From contig VXAU01001251.1 of NCBI GenBank assembly GCA_013399695.1, positions 83,191-147,190 on the forward strand: a stretch of DNA of 64,000 nt, written 5' to 3'. The translations under genes were made by a program, and so were the position numbers. Under the pieces are notes generated by a model that was not told where the DNA came from, made no database searches, and worked only from the letters and a program-made list of their open reading frames with translations. Shown one piece after another: positions 9,776-23,130 of this stretch. The stretch is from Formicarius rufipectus. Lineage: Eukaryota > Chordata > Aves > Passeriformes > Formicariidae. Numbering within the stretch: the stretch's first letter is position 1; every line of letters starts with the position of its first letter.

Positions 9776-12700
9776 GCAGTGAAAGTTCATGGATGTGATG
9801 CTCATGCAAAACAAGCAAAACCATTTAAATTAATACTTCTCCATGTCAGTGTCATAGTCTTGAAGGTACCTCACACACTGAGGGTAGTTGAGCTGTTCTG
9901 TGCAGTGTGTAGCAAGGAAGACAACTCTTAGAAAAATGTAACAGTGATGTTAAAACAAACTTAGAGACCTTTTTTCAGTGATGATGGAGTGCCTGTTTAC
10001 AACCTCCAAACACTTTGTTAATTGTCAGTTTATAAAACTTGAATTTTAATAAAGTTGAATGATGCTGGGATGAGCCTGGGAATTTCCAGTCCACTGGCAT
10101 GTTGAACAGTTTCTTCTGTGATGAGGATGTCAGGGAACTCAGGAAAAGTGGTCTGTAAAGGATAACAGAATGTGCAAACTGGGCCAGCCTGTGCTGTGTT
10201 GTAAGTGAGCAGGACCATGATGGTCCTTTCCTGTGTTCCTTATACCATAATGTACAATGGTGATGGTGTTTGTGAAATGCAGGAATGGATGACTTTATTA
10301 ACTGAGAATTTTTAAGGAAGCGGCTTAAATGTAAAGTGCACTGACATACTGACATTCTTGTTGATTATGTTTTGGGTTTATATTTTTCTTCCCTTACTAA
10401 GTGTCAAAATTATGGGGAAAATTGTAAAATGAAGAGTGATGATGCTATGACAGTGCAAGTGGGATAGCCTGACTATGCCTGTTGTCTAATCCAATCTTAT
10501 TCTAGAAGAGTATTTATGCTCTGTTAGTCTTTAAGTTGAAATTAATTATAACAGTGAATGAGTTATAACTTTAAAGAGAAAGTTGAATGAAGTTGCCTTA
10601 GATGTTTTGACAAGGTTCTTTGTTTTTACTGTAAAACTAGTCTTGCACACTGTTTTTTTCCTAACCTTATAAATGCTTTGATTTCTTTTGCAAATTGCTC
10701 TTTATATGAGGCCTTGCCAGAATTAAGCTTTTATGTTTTGATTTGGGAAAAGCTACTTGGGTAAAATAGTTTTGATTCTTTTGCAAGGTGGAAGGATATA
10801 TTATTATCATTTTCTAGTATATTGTCATGGCTGCAGCACCTGCAATGGTGTCATTTTTTGGGAGATGTTTTGTGTGAATTTTTTCTTCTTTGTTTGTTGG
10901 TTGTGGGCTTTCCCCCCACCCACCTCTAGCGTCTTCTGGGATGAAAGAAGACTGCAGAGGCTCTTTGATGTGAAGACCTACTTAAATTATTTTTCAGTGT
11001 TATGAATATATATATATATATACACACATACCAGGGCTGTCTGTAGACCATTTGGAAAAAATGGTGATGTTCTATAGCTGATGTCATCTAAGCATACAGA
11101 GAAGTCAAATCTTCTGGGGTGGGTTCAGCAGGCAGAAGCCTGAGTGCCCAAAATACTGTCTCAGTTGTGCAGTAAGAGGGAAAGAGATACTAGTTCTCTC
11201 TAAAACTAATACCTCCCTTTAAAAAATGTTTATAGTCCTCTGGTGGCAGTTGTGTTGCCAAGTTAGTCTTGCTTTCACAGGAAGTGGTTGGAAGGAGCCC
11301 TTGTTTATCCTGGCAAAGAAAACATGAGAAGAAATGCATTTTTTTTCTTTGCTGACACTTTGCAGGTTAATGAAACTCTGGCATAGATGCTCCTGACTTA
11401 AAGCCTCCAATTCACTGCCTGCCCTTCCTTGTCTCCCCATTTCATTTGAAGCTCTCCAAATGCTTCCTTACTTTTTTCCATCATGTCTAGAATAGGTTCT
11501 TCAAAAATGTTTTTGTCTGTGGTTAAAATAGCTGTAACAGTGTTGCTTTACTTCAGCAGAGCCTGGTCTGTTTGCTGAACTCATGTGTAGTTTAGCGTAG
11601 CTTCCTGTTTTTCTCATCCTATTTAATTGGGCAACAAGTTGCAGCAAAGCAGCTTCCTTTAAAATGAATCAGTGACTATTATGCATATTAAAAGTATGAA
11701 AGCAGCTAATGTCTTTTTGAATCTTACAAAATCTTGGATATTTTTCTATAGCCTTAATGTTTGTGTGGAAGGCCAAGCATGGTTGAAAACAAACCAATTC
11801 CCTGCCTTTCTGTGTATTCCTTCTCAATTTGTTTTGATTTACTTTTTTTTCTCTATCACTGTCTTTTGATGGTAACAATAAAGAGCTGTCCTGCCTTATT
11901 TCTTTCTGTCACAATCTCTATTGCTTCATGTCATATAACTTGTTCCTACAAGTAATGGTGCTACTTCATTTGGTTCAGATGTGTGTAGCTATCCTAAGAT
12001 AATTATACAATAAAATTGACAAGTATTAACTCATTTGTTAATAACTCACACATTTGTCTTGCAGTGAACATTATGTAGTATGATATTTTTATAGCAATAC
12101 AACTGTTTTTAAAACACTGTATATGTATGCCTTGAGAAAAGCAAAGGGAAATGAGGAGAGTTAGTACAATGCAGCTGATGCAGAGCATAGTTTGTATTAT
12201 AAACCTGGGAAACAATGACTGACTTGGGAATTAGTATGAAATCCTTGGCTGATTAATGAGTTATACTATAATGACAAACTACTGGATGGAGTGATAATAC
12301 TTTGCTTGTAGTTGTAGTGTACTGAAAGCACATGTACAATGTGTACAAAGATATCTGGATGGATGACTCTTTAATAGTGATTTTTGCCAGTTATAAACAT
12401 GCACCTGGACCTTTGTCCACTTGCCAAAAGTTGAACCAGAAGACTGTGATTTAGACTTACTCAGCAGGTCGTTTTGGAATGTCTTTCTCATCAAGTTGTT
12501 ATTATATGAGCCTTTAATTCTGAAACAAACATATAATCTGTAGTAGAGGAAGAAATCCTGAACTTTGTTTGCCATAAATCAGCATGAAGTAGAGCTGGAG
12601 CTTGGCCTGAGGCTTTAAAAATAAGTAGATGCACCTGTAGAGAATGTGCTAGGTGCAGGAAACACACTGTGTGTGCCCAGTCATTATGGACCGGGCTACC

Positions 12701-13890
12701 AAGCTGCTGAATAATCCCACCATGTGGAGAGTTTCTGGTGCTTCTGCTGGAAGAAATTACAAATAAAATTAAAGCTTGACTGTGATCAAGAATTTTGTAA
12801 ATAAAGGTTAGATCACTCTTAGGGCTACGGTAGATGAATTAAATATATATTAAAAAAATAGGGTTTGGTAGTGTGAATTTTTAACTAGTGCTTATATAAG
12901 CTATGAGTATTCTTAATGTTATTTTCTGTCTGTAAAGTGAGTATTTGCAAGAAAAAGAAATTAATATCTCCTGGTCAGTTGAATGCTAGAAAAGTGGGTT
13001 TCATCCCTGCCCAGTCAGTGAATTTGCCTGAGGTATTCAAAAAATGATGCAGCATGTTTTCCAGGTGATCAGTGATTGTGATTTCTTAATTTTTGAGAAT
13101 TTGCCTTGAAATCGAGTAGCCTAGTTGAATGAAGATAATACTGAGGTCTCCACCTTAAGGCACTTGGATGTATTAATTTATGGTAGAAAATATTATAAAT
13201 TGCTTTTGTACTGGACATTTAACATTAATGAACAATTTTAACTCTAATCAGTCATCTTAGTGTTTTTGACAGGGCACCTGGTAGATATATTCGTATTGTA
13301 AAATTCTGAGATTATAATAGAGTCTCATAAAATTGCAAAAGAAAATTTAATATTTCTGTTTTCGGTGCGGAGTTTGAATAGCATTTAGCTTAAACAGGAA
13401 GGAAGAAAATGAAGTCCTAGAAGTTTATGATGATAGTAGACTGAAAATGCTTTGAAAAGGAATTCATTAAGCATCACACAGCTTTTGGGGAAAATGAGCT
13501 GGGATAAATTAAAATAAAAGGCTGTAGAGACAGATGGTCATTTAGGGCTGTGTCTTATGTAACAAGATGTCAATGGAGCCTGCAATGTGCTCTGTGTTTG
13601 GTACTAACCTTACTGGTTTACTCTCTTTGTCAGGGTATGTTCACACACATCAGTACAAAAAGTACATGCACACCTCAGTATGAAACTGTTGTGTGAATGG
13701 AACTGCTGCATTTCTGTGTCTGTGCTGTGGTTTCTCGCCCACTAATCAAGGCACATGTAGCGAAACAGTGATCTTTCTTCAGCAACACAGGCATTTAATT
13801 TGAATCAAGCTGATGCATAAAGCATAAGCATTGGCCCCAGCATGTTCCTTCTCTCCTGAAACTTAGACAGTTGATCAGTTTAGGGTGGAG
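9776..13890. other. Unique intronic sequence, mostly nothing recognised
   Basis: No repeat or exon recognised with confidence. 9975-10355 carries a 126-codon minus-strand open frame without family resemblance, and a 17-base near-palindrome lies at 10211-10227. An (AT)n run followed by ACACAC lies at about 11005-11030. 12630-12770 is somewhat richer in GC and may be an unrecognised old repeat. Confidence 0.5.
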
Positions 13891-13985
13891 TAGAATCCTA
13901 GAATGACTTAGATTGGAAAGGACCTTTGAAGGTTACCTAGTTCCAACCCCCCTCTAGTGATCAGGAGCATCTTCAGCTAGTTCAG
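13891..13985 (-). mobile_element. CR1 LINE 3' end fragment (antisense)
   Basis: Short copy of the CR1 3' terminus on the minus strand: TAGAATCCTAGAATGACTTA, then GATTGGAAAGGACC and the AGTTCCAACCCCCCT box. Only the last 90 or so bases of the element are present. Confidence 0.85.
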
Positions 13986-16900
13986 ATTCTTGAGCTTTGT
14001 TTTATTTGAGGGCACTGTAATCTCAAACAGGCTTTTGGTATTCCATGGCTTTGTTTGTGTTGGGCTTTGATATTGTGGATTAATATTCAGACTGATTTTG
14101 AGCCTACTTAGGAAGCTTTCAGCTGAGTTTGAGGAAACCCTACTTAATGCTTTGTTGCTAAAAGTAAATGTGCTCAAATGCAAACTTTGTAGGAGATGCC
14201 CTCTCTGCCCCATCAAGTGTGCAGCCTTTGGGGCATTTTTTTCTTTCTTTTTCTCTTAGTTATAGAGTTGACAAAATGGAATAGAAGAATATGTTTGTTG
14301 AAAAGATAGTTTGACTAGAAAAACAAAACTTCAGACAGAAGAATCAGAGATCAAAGGCAGATGGCACTTGGATGGCACTGCTTTAGAACCCATAGTAAAC
14401 AATTTACTTACGGATAAAAGGCGCACTTGCAATATTTTCTTGAGATTTAAGTTATTTGCTACCAAGTAGGAAACTTAAATTCTTCAAAGGAGAAAAATTG
14501 TTTCCTTTGCTGACTCAGCTCTACTTGTGTGTTCATACTTTCCATTGAGCTTTCCATCCTTCTGTTGCACTTTCTGTGTTGTCCCTTCTTTTAGGGCCTG
14601 ATGTTTTCTTATCACGTTTGTGTGAAAAGCTCTTAACTACTTCCATGCATGAAACAAGATCTCCAGCTGGCTTAGATAACAACCCTTTCTATAAAAACTA
14701 TTTTTATTTTGCAGAAATAAAGTTTTTATTCACAGCTTGGTGGATTCTATTTTAGTGGGTAGTTTATTCTGAAAGACAATATATGTCTCTCTGAATTGTA
14801 CTAGTTGTGATTTCTGTTATCGTTTTTGTAGCTGCATTAACTTAGAGCTTCTGAGACTCCCTGTGTTATGTGAACATGACCATCTGTGTTAAGAAAAGTG
14901 AATTGTTAGGAATTGAAACACACTATGGGTTGAGAAGTGTAGTTGAATTGTGTGCTATGGTTGAAACAGTAAAAAGTTTATTTGCTCAAAATAGTCTCAA
15001 AAGTTTTCTAGGTTGTCAAAATTTTCACCCGAAACTACCACTACATTGACTCAAACCAGAAGTTCCTCTAAGCCTGTGTCCTGCCCTTTAACAGTCACTG
15101 ATCAATAGCACCTGTCTTAGGGAGAACATTTACGGGAAAATTTGCCGTAATGCTATTTCAACAATTTGCAACTCAGAAATTTTCTGAGCTGAAGCTGATA
15201 AAGACTGAGATGTCTTGGATATCCCCCTTATTAATTAGAATTTTTTAGCATCTATGCAAACCAAAATTTTGCAGCTTACCTGTGATGTGTTTGGGGTAAA
15301 AAGCAGACTTTTAAATGAAACTTGTATCCTGATTATTTAATTTGATATTTTAATAGAGTGAGAAAATAATCATTCCCTCTTTATTTCCTTCGTTCCTTAT
15401 ATAGATTGCAGATCTCTCTTGTACTACATCAGTAATTTCTTCTTGAGGTTGAAGAACATGAACGTACTTAAATTTAATATCACCCTGTTAGGAGATGTTT
15501 CCCTCATTGAGGTCAGCCTAGTTGCCTTCTTTTATCCCTCTTCTACTTTTTTGAGATACAGGGAACAAAATGAAGGTATACTATGAACTTCCATCTTGGT
15601 ATGATGATGCTTTTTGAGCTGCTTTTACTCTGTCCTCAACATCTGATATCCTGGCAGCTCCTGAGTCTTCAAAGGATACTTCAAGAAAACTTGTCTTAAA
15701 ACTGCAGCATGTTTTTTGCCTACACTGGTAATGGGGGATTCAGAGACTCAAATTATATATGTAATTTTACTAAAGAGTTTTTCCTATATACTTTTCTTTA
15801 TGCTTTTATATGTATATTTTTTCATCTGCTGTCTTAATGGGCAGTTGGTATTTGTGAAGTTATCTGACCTCTCCACATCTAGATTTTGTTTTTCTTACTT
15901 GAACAGCTTATATTATCTTATAATACTTCACCATTCACATCCTTTCTAGATATGTATGAATGCACTGAGCTGCACAGATGACAGAACTGCTTCCTGATGC
16001 CTTCTCTTGAATGATAAAACAGACAGTTTATTTCTTTTTCCTTTTTTCTAAACAGTTGCTGCTCTGGAACAATGGCTTCCTCTCATGTCAATTGTTTTTC
16101 TATCAAGAACCTTTAGTGTTGAACACTGGTAGATCTTTTTTGAAAATTCAGATAGATTTTGTCAAATAAGCTTCCAACAAATCTTTTTGTCCAGCTAAAA
16201 GTGGGCATAGTATGTTAAATTACTTGGATTTGATGTATCTCTTTAAAGAAATCCATGGTTCAGGTTATTTTTGTTCTCCCCATGGTTTCTTTGTCATTTT
16301 GAGGTGTGTGAAAGAGAGAGGAGAACCACAGAAGAATTAAGACAAGCTTTTTGCTTTCAACGTCTTTGAAAAAGACACCGGGTGAAAACCACCACAACTG
16401 GTTTGTATGAATTTTTTTAAATTGTTAGTATAAATCTTCCATTTCATGATTTTTACACCTAATGTGCAGAGTGCTTCTGTGATTTCATCATTTGCTCATG
16501 ACTTCAGCTTATTAGAGGATGTCTTCTTTTAGTAATCTCCTTTACTGGCTCTTTTGTCTTTGTGGTGTTTCTGAAAAGACAGCTGTTCACTTACTTAGGT
16601 AAAATCACTTAAAATATTAGAATCAGAGGTCTGAAGTTGCGTATCAGGGAGAATGGGAGATGTCCTTCAATAAAAATTCTTGAAAGACTGTAATATTGAA
16701 AATTATATGTGAGTATTAATTTGGTGCAAGTAAGTATTTATAGTGTTTCAGCAGGAGACCACCTCATACTACACTTTATGTGCTTTCAGAAAGTTTTTGT
16801 GTTTTCAAATAAACTTGGCTAATAATGCCAGTGTTTGCACATGTTAAAGAAAATGTGCAAGACTGGCATGTTTATAGAAGAGTTTTAGCTTAGAAGTATG

Positions 16901-17147
16901 CTGAAGACACCATTATCTAAATTGCCTTTTGTTCTCCCCAAAAACAAGTTCTGACATCCACTGATAAATGGGATTGGTGGACATGTTTTCCGTGCATTGT
17001 CCTTGTCCATTGAGCTGATACTCAAAATGTCAGGAAACTTCCTTTTTTTCCCCTGTGGAAAATTAGACAGCACTTTTGTGAGGGAACAAATATTAGAATA
17101 TCACGGTCTTAAATTGTCATCTGAGAATTAGGCAGATGTTTGCCTAC
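13986..17147. other. Unique intronic sequence, nothing recognised
   Basis: AT-rich sequence. No repeat family, RNA gene or exon is recognised; the open frames are short and have no plausible splice-bounded coding structure. Confidence 0.6.
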
Positions 17148-17182
17148 CAAAAAAACAAACAAAAAAACCCCCAAAAACAAAG
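17148..17182. repeat. A/C-rich low-complexity tract
   Basis: AAAAAC-type run. It is one of only two such tracts in which the A/C face, not the T/G face, lies on the ASAP1 sense strand. Confidence 0.85.
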
Positions 17183-19663
17183 TACTCAAAACCAGGCTAT
17201 AATTAATTTAGTTCAATGAGGGGTAAGCTTCATTTTTCTATTTTTTTTTTTCTATTGCTTATTTGGATGAGTTAAACAAAAAATAAAACAAACCCCTTAT
17301 TCTTGACAATGTCATCTGTGTCTCTTAACCAGGAAGATTTTGGCCACATTTTAGTCATCTTAGCTGAGTGCATTGCTGTGGGCCAGAGCCTGTGCTCTGG
17401 TGCTGCAGGAGCTGCAGTAACCACATGAGTGACTGCACGGGAAATGGAAACTTTCTTGCATGCTCTGTAAGAGAGGTTGTCACATGACTGTGCAGGTGGC
17501 ACTGCTGGCATCCAGTTCTGCCTCTCCCCGGGAAGAAGGTACCTTCTCTTCCTCCCACCTGGATGGGTTTGACCAGGGAGAAACGTTAGATTACCAGTCT
17601 TCGCGTTGATGTGATCAGCTCGGGGTTTAAAATTGTGTAGCCAACTCCTGTTAGTCACATTGTTGGTCAAAGAAAAGGATAACTGGTTTTTCGTGTTGCC
17701 TTTGGGCTTGGTCTTCTCATGGCTTTATTTTGATCACTTTTGTAGCAGACATGGAAAGAGTAAAGGATGTAAATCCTTCAAACTTAACTTGTGAACCCAG
17801 AAGTTTCTTTGTTTCAATACCCATCCCTATATCAAAGGACAGGTGAGCCACTGGTGTTACACAATTTCCCTTGACCCGCGACACTGGCAGGTTTAGCAAG
17901 AGTGCCCTTTGCTGCCGCCCTTCCCCACCCTGCTTTTCTCCACAGTGCCTGGAACAAGGAGCGGGCAGCACTGGACTGTGCCATAGCTAGGGCTAGTTCT
18001 TGGCTCTGGCTGCTGAAGAATGAGATTGTCTGCCTCTCTTTGCTTTTATTCCTCTTGGTTGGGCATTTGTAGTTCTTTTTTTAGGAGAATATGTTTCCTG
18101 AGCTGGACGTTTTGGCTGCCAGTTTTCAAGCGTGAAAGAAATACTGAAAAGTCATTGGCCCCACAACAGGAAGGCAAAATGATACAGTTCAGGGAAAAGA
18201 AAACGGGATGAAAAGGGAAATGAAGTTCTTTCGGCATGATGGGAGAATTTTCTTCCGTGCTGTCTTCAGCTCCTCACCTTGTTTCTTCTTTTTTTTTTTT
18301 TTTTCCCATAGAGACAGCAAAATGTATCATTAGATTTAACTAGGAATTTGTTTGAGGCCTGAAGGTATTCAGAGTATAGAGTTTTTTTGGACCTTTGATG
18401 TTCATTAGGGAGTAGTTCTGTTCTTGTGCCAGGCAATGTTTACTTTGCTTTTTAGTTTTCCTTTGTAAACTGCAGTTTTACAGTTTTGTATTTACTCCTG
18501 TAACTGTTAATGTTCCTTATTTAGCTTTTCTTTCCCAGACAATCTCCTAGGCTTTAGAAAATTTGGTTATCTGACTTCTGTGGGCTTAAATTTAATACAA
18601 GAGAAAATGGACAACTTGGGCTTTTTTTTTTTTCTTTTTTGTTTTCTCCGTGCAAAGGACTGTTGTTTTTATTTATTTTTTTTTTTTTTTTTAACAGCAC
18701 CATAGTATTAAACTTGCGTATTTAGATTATCCCCGTGGAGCATGGAGTCATTAAAGTCAATGCTTAAAATATTGCAGTCTTGATGTCATCCTTTGTGCTT
18801 GCTTTTTATATTTTTCTTATGATAGACAATAAATTGTACATTAATTTTTTGTCCTGTTTATATTCTGAGTATTTTGGTGTTTGTTTTTCACATAACTTTA
18901 AATGAGTGTTTGGGTTTTAAGTCTAATGGAAACATTTCACAGTTTTATAAGACAACTTCATAAAATTAGCAGAACTTTACGTTTCGTGTCATATTTAAAT
19001 TAAAATACATTTTAGGAAGAGAAAGAGTAGTTATTCCCTGCGAGCCTCCACTTAAAACAAATGGAAGCTATTACTTTATTTTTAGCTTGCACAGATTTGT
19101 CTGGTACTTGCTTTTTGTTTTATTCCCTGCCTCAATGCATTTAAACCTCTCTAGTCCTCACGTTGTAAACATCCGTCTCGAGTGCAGTGGGTAAGCTGGT
19201 ACTACAGGCAGGTGTCACGCTGCTTACTAATCAGATTAAAGGAAACTGAAATAGAGAAAGGAACTTGCACGGAAGGGCAGAGTATTGCAACAATAGTGAT
19301 GAAACATCTATGTGGCTGGTATGGGAAATTACCAAACTTCAACCTAAGGCCAGGAGCACAGGAGGCATCTGTAGCAAGGTGGCTCTGGGTGATTGATAGG
19401 AGGATTGCTGTTTGAAGGTTGATGAATAAACTGGATTCCTGTGTCTGTGATCATGACCCAGGCTGGCCTTAACAGGTTCCAGGGCACCATTGCAGCAGCT
19501 GAGCACTGTTGGTGCATTCAACCAATGATACCACTCAGGTGTTGCAGGTTGTTGTATTGAGGAAATTAATTTAAAAAAAAAAAAATAGTCTCAAGTTCAA
19601 AACCAAATTCCACAGTCACTTAAAACTTTAAAAAAAACAAAACAAAATAAGTTGCCAAGTGTA
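17183..19663. other. Intronic sequence with poly-T runs
   Basis: Mostly unique. 17380-17580 and 17860-18010 are richer in GC than their surroundings but carry no recognised element. Poly-T runs lie at about 18288-18304 and 18676-18692, and an A run at about 19572-19585. A degraded extension of the neighbouring LTR between 19430 and 19560 is possible but unproven. Confidence 0.5.
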
Positions 19664-19806
19664 TTGGGTCCTCTGTGGAATTGGAGCTGGCTCTGTCCAA
19701 CATGGAGGCAGCTTCTGGTGTCTTCTCACAGAAGTCACCCCTGCAGCCCCTCGTTGTCCACCTGCTCCCAGCTACCAAAAACTTGCCACATCAGCTAAAT
19801 GCACCA
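19664..19806 (-). mobile_element. ERVL-type LTR fragment (antisense)
   Basis: On the minus strand this matches my memory of the 5' part of avian ERVL long terminal repeats: it opens TGGTGCATTTAGCTGATGTG, then GGCAAGTTTTTGGTAGC, the GGGGCTGCAGGGGTGACTTC box, TGTGAGAAGACACCAGAAGC and ACAGAGCCAGCTCCAATTCC. No internal viral genes lie nearby, so it is a truncated solo-LTR remnant. The subfamily is not assignable by eye. Confidence 0.72.
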
Positions 19807-21182
19807 AATAGGGCATCTGCCTAACAGAAAAGTTATATTAATGTTGAATTTGAGAATGTCATTAGCCAAATTGTGGTAACAGCAACAGTCAAATGTGGCT
19901 GTAGATTAGAGAATAAAGTGGTGAAAGACTGATGAAAACATGACTGACATCAGCACACAGTGCTGATAGTTAATACTTTCAGGCAATTGCGTGATAGAGA
20001 GTCTTAGCGAAGTATTTGCCATGAACTAGTTTGTCTGATGAGCGTACTTAAAGGGCATTTAAATTGGTTTTTCAGAATAATTGCATATGTAGCACGTTTG
20101 ACAGTTTTGGGGGAACCAGGCTTTCGGTAGAGTTGGTCTGGAGGTGTGTAACAAAGGCAGTTCTTTTAGGAATTACTGTGCATGACTTGTGGATTTTGCA
20201 GAATGGCTATAATGATGCTGATGTCCTGATTCCTGAGCATATACAAGTGTTTATAGTGCCCACAATGTGAGTTGGTACTAATGTTGGGTCACAAAACCCC
20301 TGGAAATCAGGATAGCTGCAGAAAATCCTCAATTTGAGTGGACACAATGTCTGAGTTTCTTGGCCTGCCGTACCGCTTCACTTCTTGGACCACCCAGCTG
20401 AATTGGGAACTTGTGCTTCTGGTAACCTCTTGAATAAACTAAAGGATATAATAGGCAGCTGGAATGTTTAGTAGCACATCCCTCCTTGGCAATTTCCTAC
20501 ATGGTGGAATTAAAAATTCATTACTATTTCTTTACCTTAAAATCACAGCCAACTCCAAACAGGGTAAGATAGAGTGCAGATTTAAAACATTCATTATGAC
20601 TTTGTGAATGGTAACACAACTGTTTCTAAATGTTTCTGCAAATGTTTCTAAATTATGTAGAAAAAAAAGTGACAGAATGATGCTTAATTGAGTTGCAACT
20701 GACTTCACTTTGAGCTTTTCTCCCCTTTGTCTCTCTCTCTCAAGTTAGCTCACTCAGTCAGCTGGAGAACTGCCTGTCCTGGATTCTTTCTTTCATCATA
20801 CCTCGTGCTGCACCTGGTAGAAAGTACAACCAGCCTTGATCCAGAGTGTTTGTGTGTATGACTAATCTTATCCTTGAAGCCATGGGTGGAAAAGAAGGAG
20901 GGGTCTAGACTTAAAGTCTTTATCCAATTTTTCTTTCCTTCCTGGAGATGCAAATATGGGTCAAGGTGTCTTGCAACTAGCATATTGTGTTTGACAGGCT
21001 GATTAACAAGTGTGTTTGCCTAAGAGTGTGGTAAAATTTTCTGTCCCTTTTTGTGACTTGCTCAGTATGTTATGCTGTAAAGTCTTTCTGATTGGTTCTT
21101 TTTTTTTTTTAATGGTACAGACTGTCGCTTTGTACACCAACAATTATAATTTATGCAGGAACATAAAGGGAGTAAATAAGTA
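19807..21182. other. Unique intronic sequence, nothing recognised
   Basis: No repeat family or exon recognised. A minor feature is AAATGTTTCT-like units repeated near 20625-20655. Confidence 0.55.
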
Positions 21183-21291
21183 TTTTTGTTTGGTTTTTTT
21201 TTGGTTGTTGTTGGGTTTTTTGTTTGGTTGGTTTTTTGGTGTGTTTTTTTTTTGTTTGTTTGTTTGGTTTTGGTTTTTCGGTTGTTTTTTT
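21183..21291. repeat. T/G-rich low-complexity tract
   Basis: Interspersed TTTG, TTTGG and poly-T units. It creates a Phe/Gly/Trp-rich phantom open frame that should not be annotated as protein. Confidence 0.9.
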
Positions 21292-22825
21292 AACACAACT
21301 GTAATAGAAGCATCATATTGGAAAAGAATAGCTCATTCCAGAATGCTCTCATATGCTTTAAGGGTATTGGTGATATATATTAAGTTACACAATTCAGAAG
21401 AAATACTAATAATTTTATATATTTTTATATTATTTACTATATATATATAAAAAATGTTATTGCCAATATTCCTGGTTCGATTTATGTTGAGTGAGTTTTA
21501 GCAAAGCCTGTTAAAAAAATGACTCCTTTGTGTTTACTAATGCCAATGTTAAGTGGAAAAATTTCTGCCGTGAGTTCAGTATTACAGTAACTGCACAGTG
21601 ATGATTTACCTGATCATGAGACCACACAGGTGCGTTATTCTTCTTGAGAGCACTTGAGATGGCTCACAGGATAGTATTTATAGACAAAGCAAAATAGGGG
21701 ATGATTTGTTTTTCATTCCCTTCTAACCAGCAGTTTTAGATGGACTGGGCTGCAAGCTGACAATTGTATTTCATCTTTGGAGGCCCTAAAAGATACCTTT
21801 AGGGCATACACATTTCAGTGTCTCTTGGTACTTTTTGAAAATAATGCATCTCCTGCCAAGTGAGTTGGAAAGTACTGGGTGATTTGGAAAGTATACTTCC
21901 TGGTCAAAGTGCTGCTTGGCAATCTATGGTGCAGATGCAGTGAAGGCCTGTAAGTTAGGTTTCTGCAATGCCTGCACGATGGAAGGTAGCTTGTAAAAAT
22001 GTGATCTGTGTTACTTTGTTTTTGTTCCAGACTAGGAGCATGCACAGGGACATCTATTAATGGGTCAGTGTAATTTTACCTGTTAAGATACTGTATGTTG
22101 GCCACATATCTTAAGATTTCAGTTAAAAAAAAATAAAATAACTTAAATTTTATGTTCTATGGACATTCATACATCGGTAATAAGTTACTGATTTTCAGGA
22201 CTTGCTTTTATTTTTATAAACTTGGGTAGGACATAATTTCTGCAGGAATTGTTTCTTTGTGTCACAAAAATAATTTAAAAACTTTTGCTTAAGCTAATAA
22301 GCAGCAAACAGCTTTATACTGACTCAAGGCATAAACAGAAGAGAGGTCTCAACTGAGCATGTGACTGTTCAGGCATAACAAAATCAAAGCAGCTGGTTGA
22401 ATAGTTCTAGTGCCAACCTTGCCAAGACATCTGTGTTCTATAAGACATTGAGGGGAGAAGTTGGTTTTAAATAGTTGTATGTTTTTGACAGCCTGACTTT
22501 TGAATAAGGGATTTGAATAGGTTTCCATAGTCACAAAGGCAGGATACCATGTCCTGCCCCTTCCACTGCAGTATTTCTAAAATTCAAAGTGTTTTAGTAA
22601 GAGTCTGTTTTAATTTCAAGTGTCAATTTTATATCAGCTGTTCTCTTACCAAACAGGGAGGTACTATGGATTCATTGCAACAATCAAAGCTAAGTTTTGC
22701 ATTGTGAAAATGGGGGAGGGAAGAATCTTTGCATTTGGGGTTTTAGATTAGCTGTTGTACCATGCACATGTGAAACTAAGAGACACCCAAGGTATTTGGG
22801 TTTTAGCTGTGAATTTATCGCAAAA
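21292..22825. other. AT-rich intronic sequence, nothing recognised
   Basis: Includes a short (AT)n run near 21436-21450. Otherwise no element recognised. Confidence 0.55.
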
Positions 22826-23130
22826 TTACCGAATATGCTGAGTTGGAAGGAACCTAACCCTTAGCCCTGAACAGGACCAGCCCCAAGAGTCCCACCAGGT
22901 GCCTGAGAGCGTCATCCAAATGCTTCTTGAACTCTGTCAGCCTTGGTGCTGTGACCCCTTCCCTGGGGAGCCTGTTCCACAAGGGTCACACCCTCTGAGT
23001 GAAGAATTTTTTCTAATAACCAGCCTAAACCTTCCCTGACACAACTTCAGGCAATTCCCTCAGGTCCTGTCACTGGTCACCACAGAGAAGAGATCAGTGC
23101 CTGCCCCTCCTCTTCCCCACACAAGGAAGT
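22826..23130 (-). mobile_element. CR1 LINE 3' fragment, CAACTCAG-tail family (antisense)
   Basis: The minus strand reads from the end of CR1 ORF2 (GGGCAGGCACTGATCTCT, then GTGACCAGTGACAGGACCTG) through the 3' UTR to TTCCAACTCAGCATATTC. The tail belongs to the same family as the CR1 at 27715-28240 and resembles the 3' tail of the SINE at 44785-44925. Confidence 0.9.

Noticed and set aside
9975..10355. 126-codon minus-strand open frame
   Set aside because: No family resemblance, no splice structure and His-rich low-quality composition. Kept only as unclassified intron.
21010..21450. 146-codon Phe/Trp/Gly-rich frame resembling a membrane protein
   Set aside because: It translates a T/G-rich low-complexity tract; the hydrophobicity follows from base composition.
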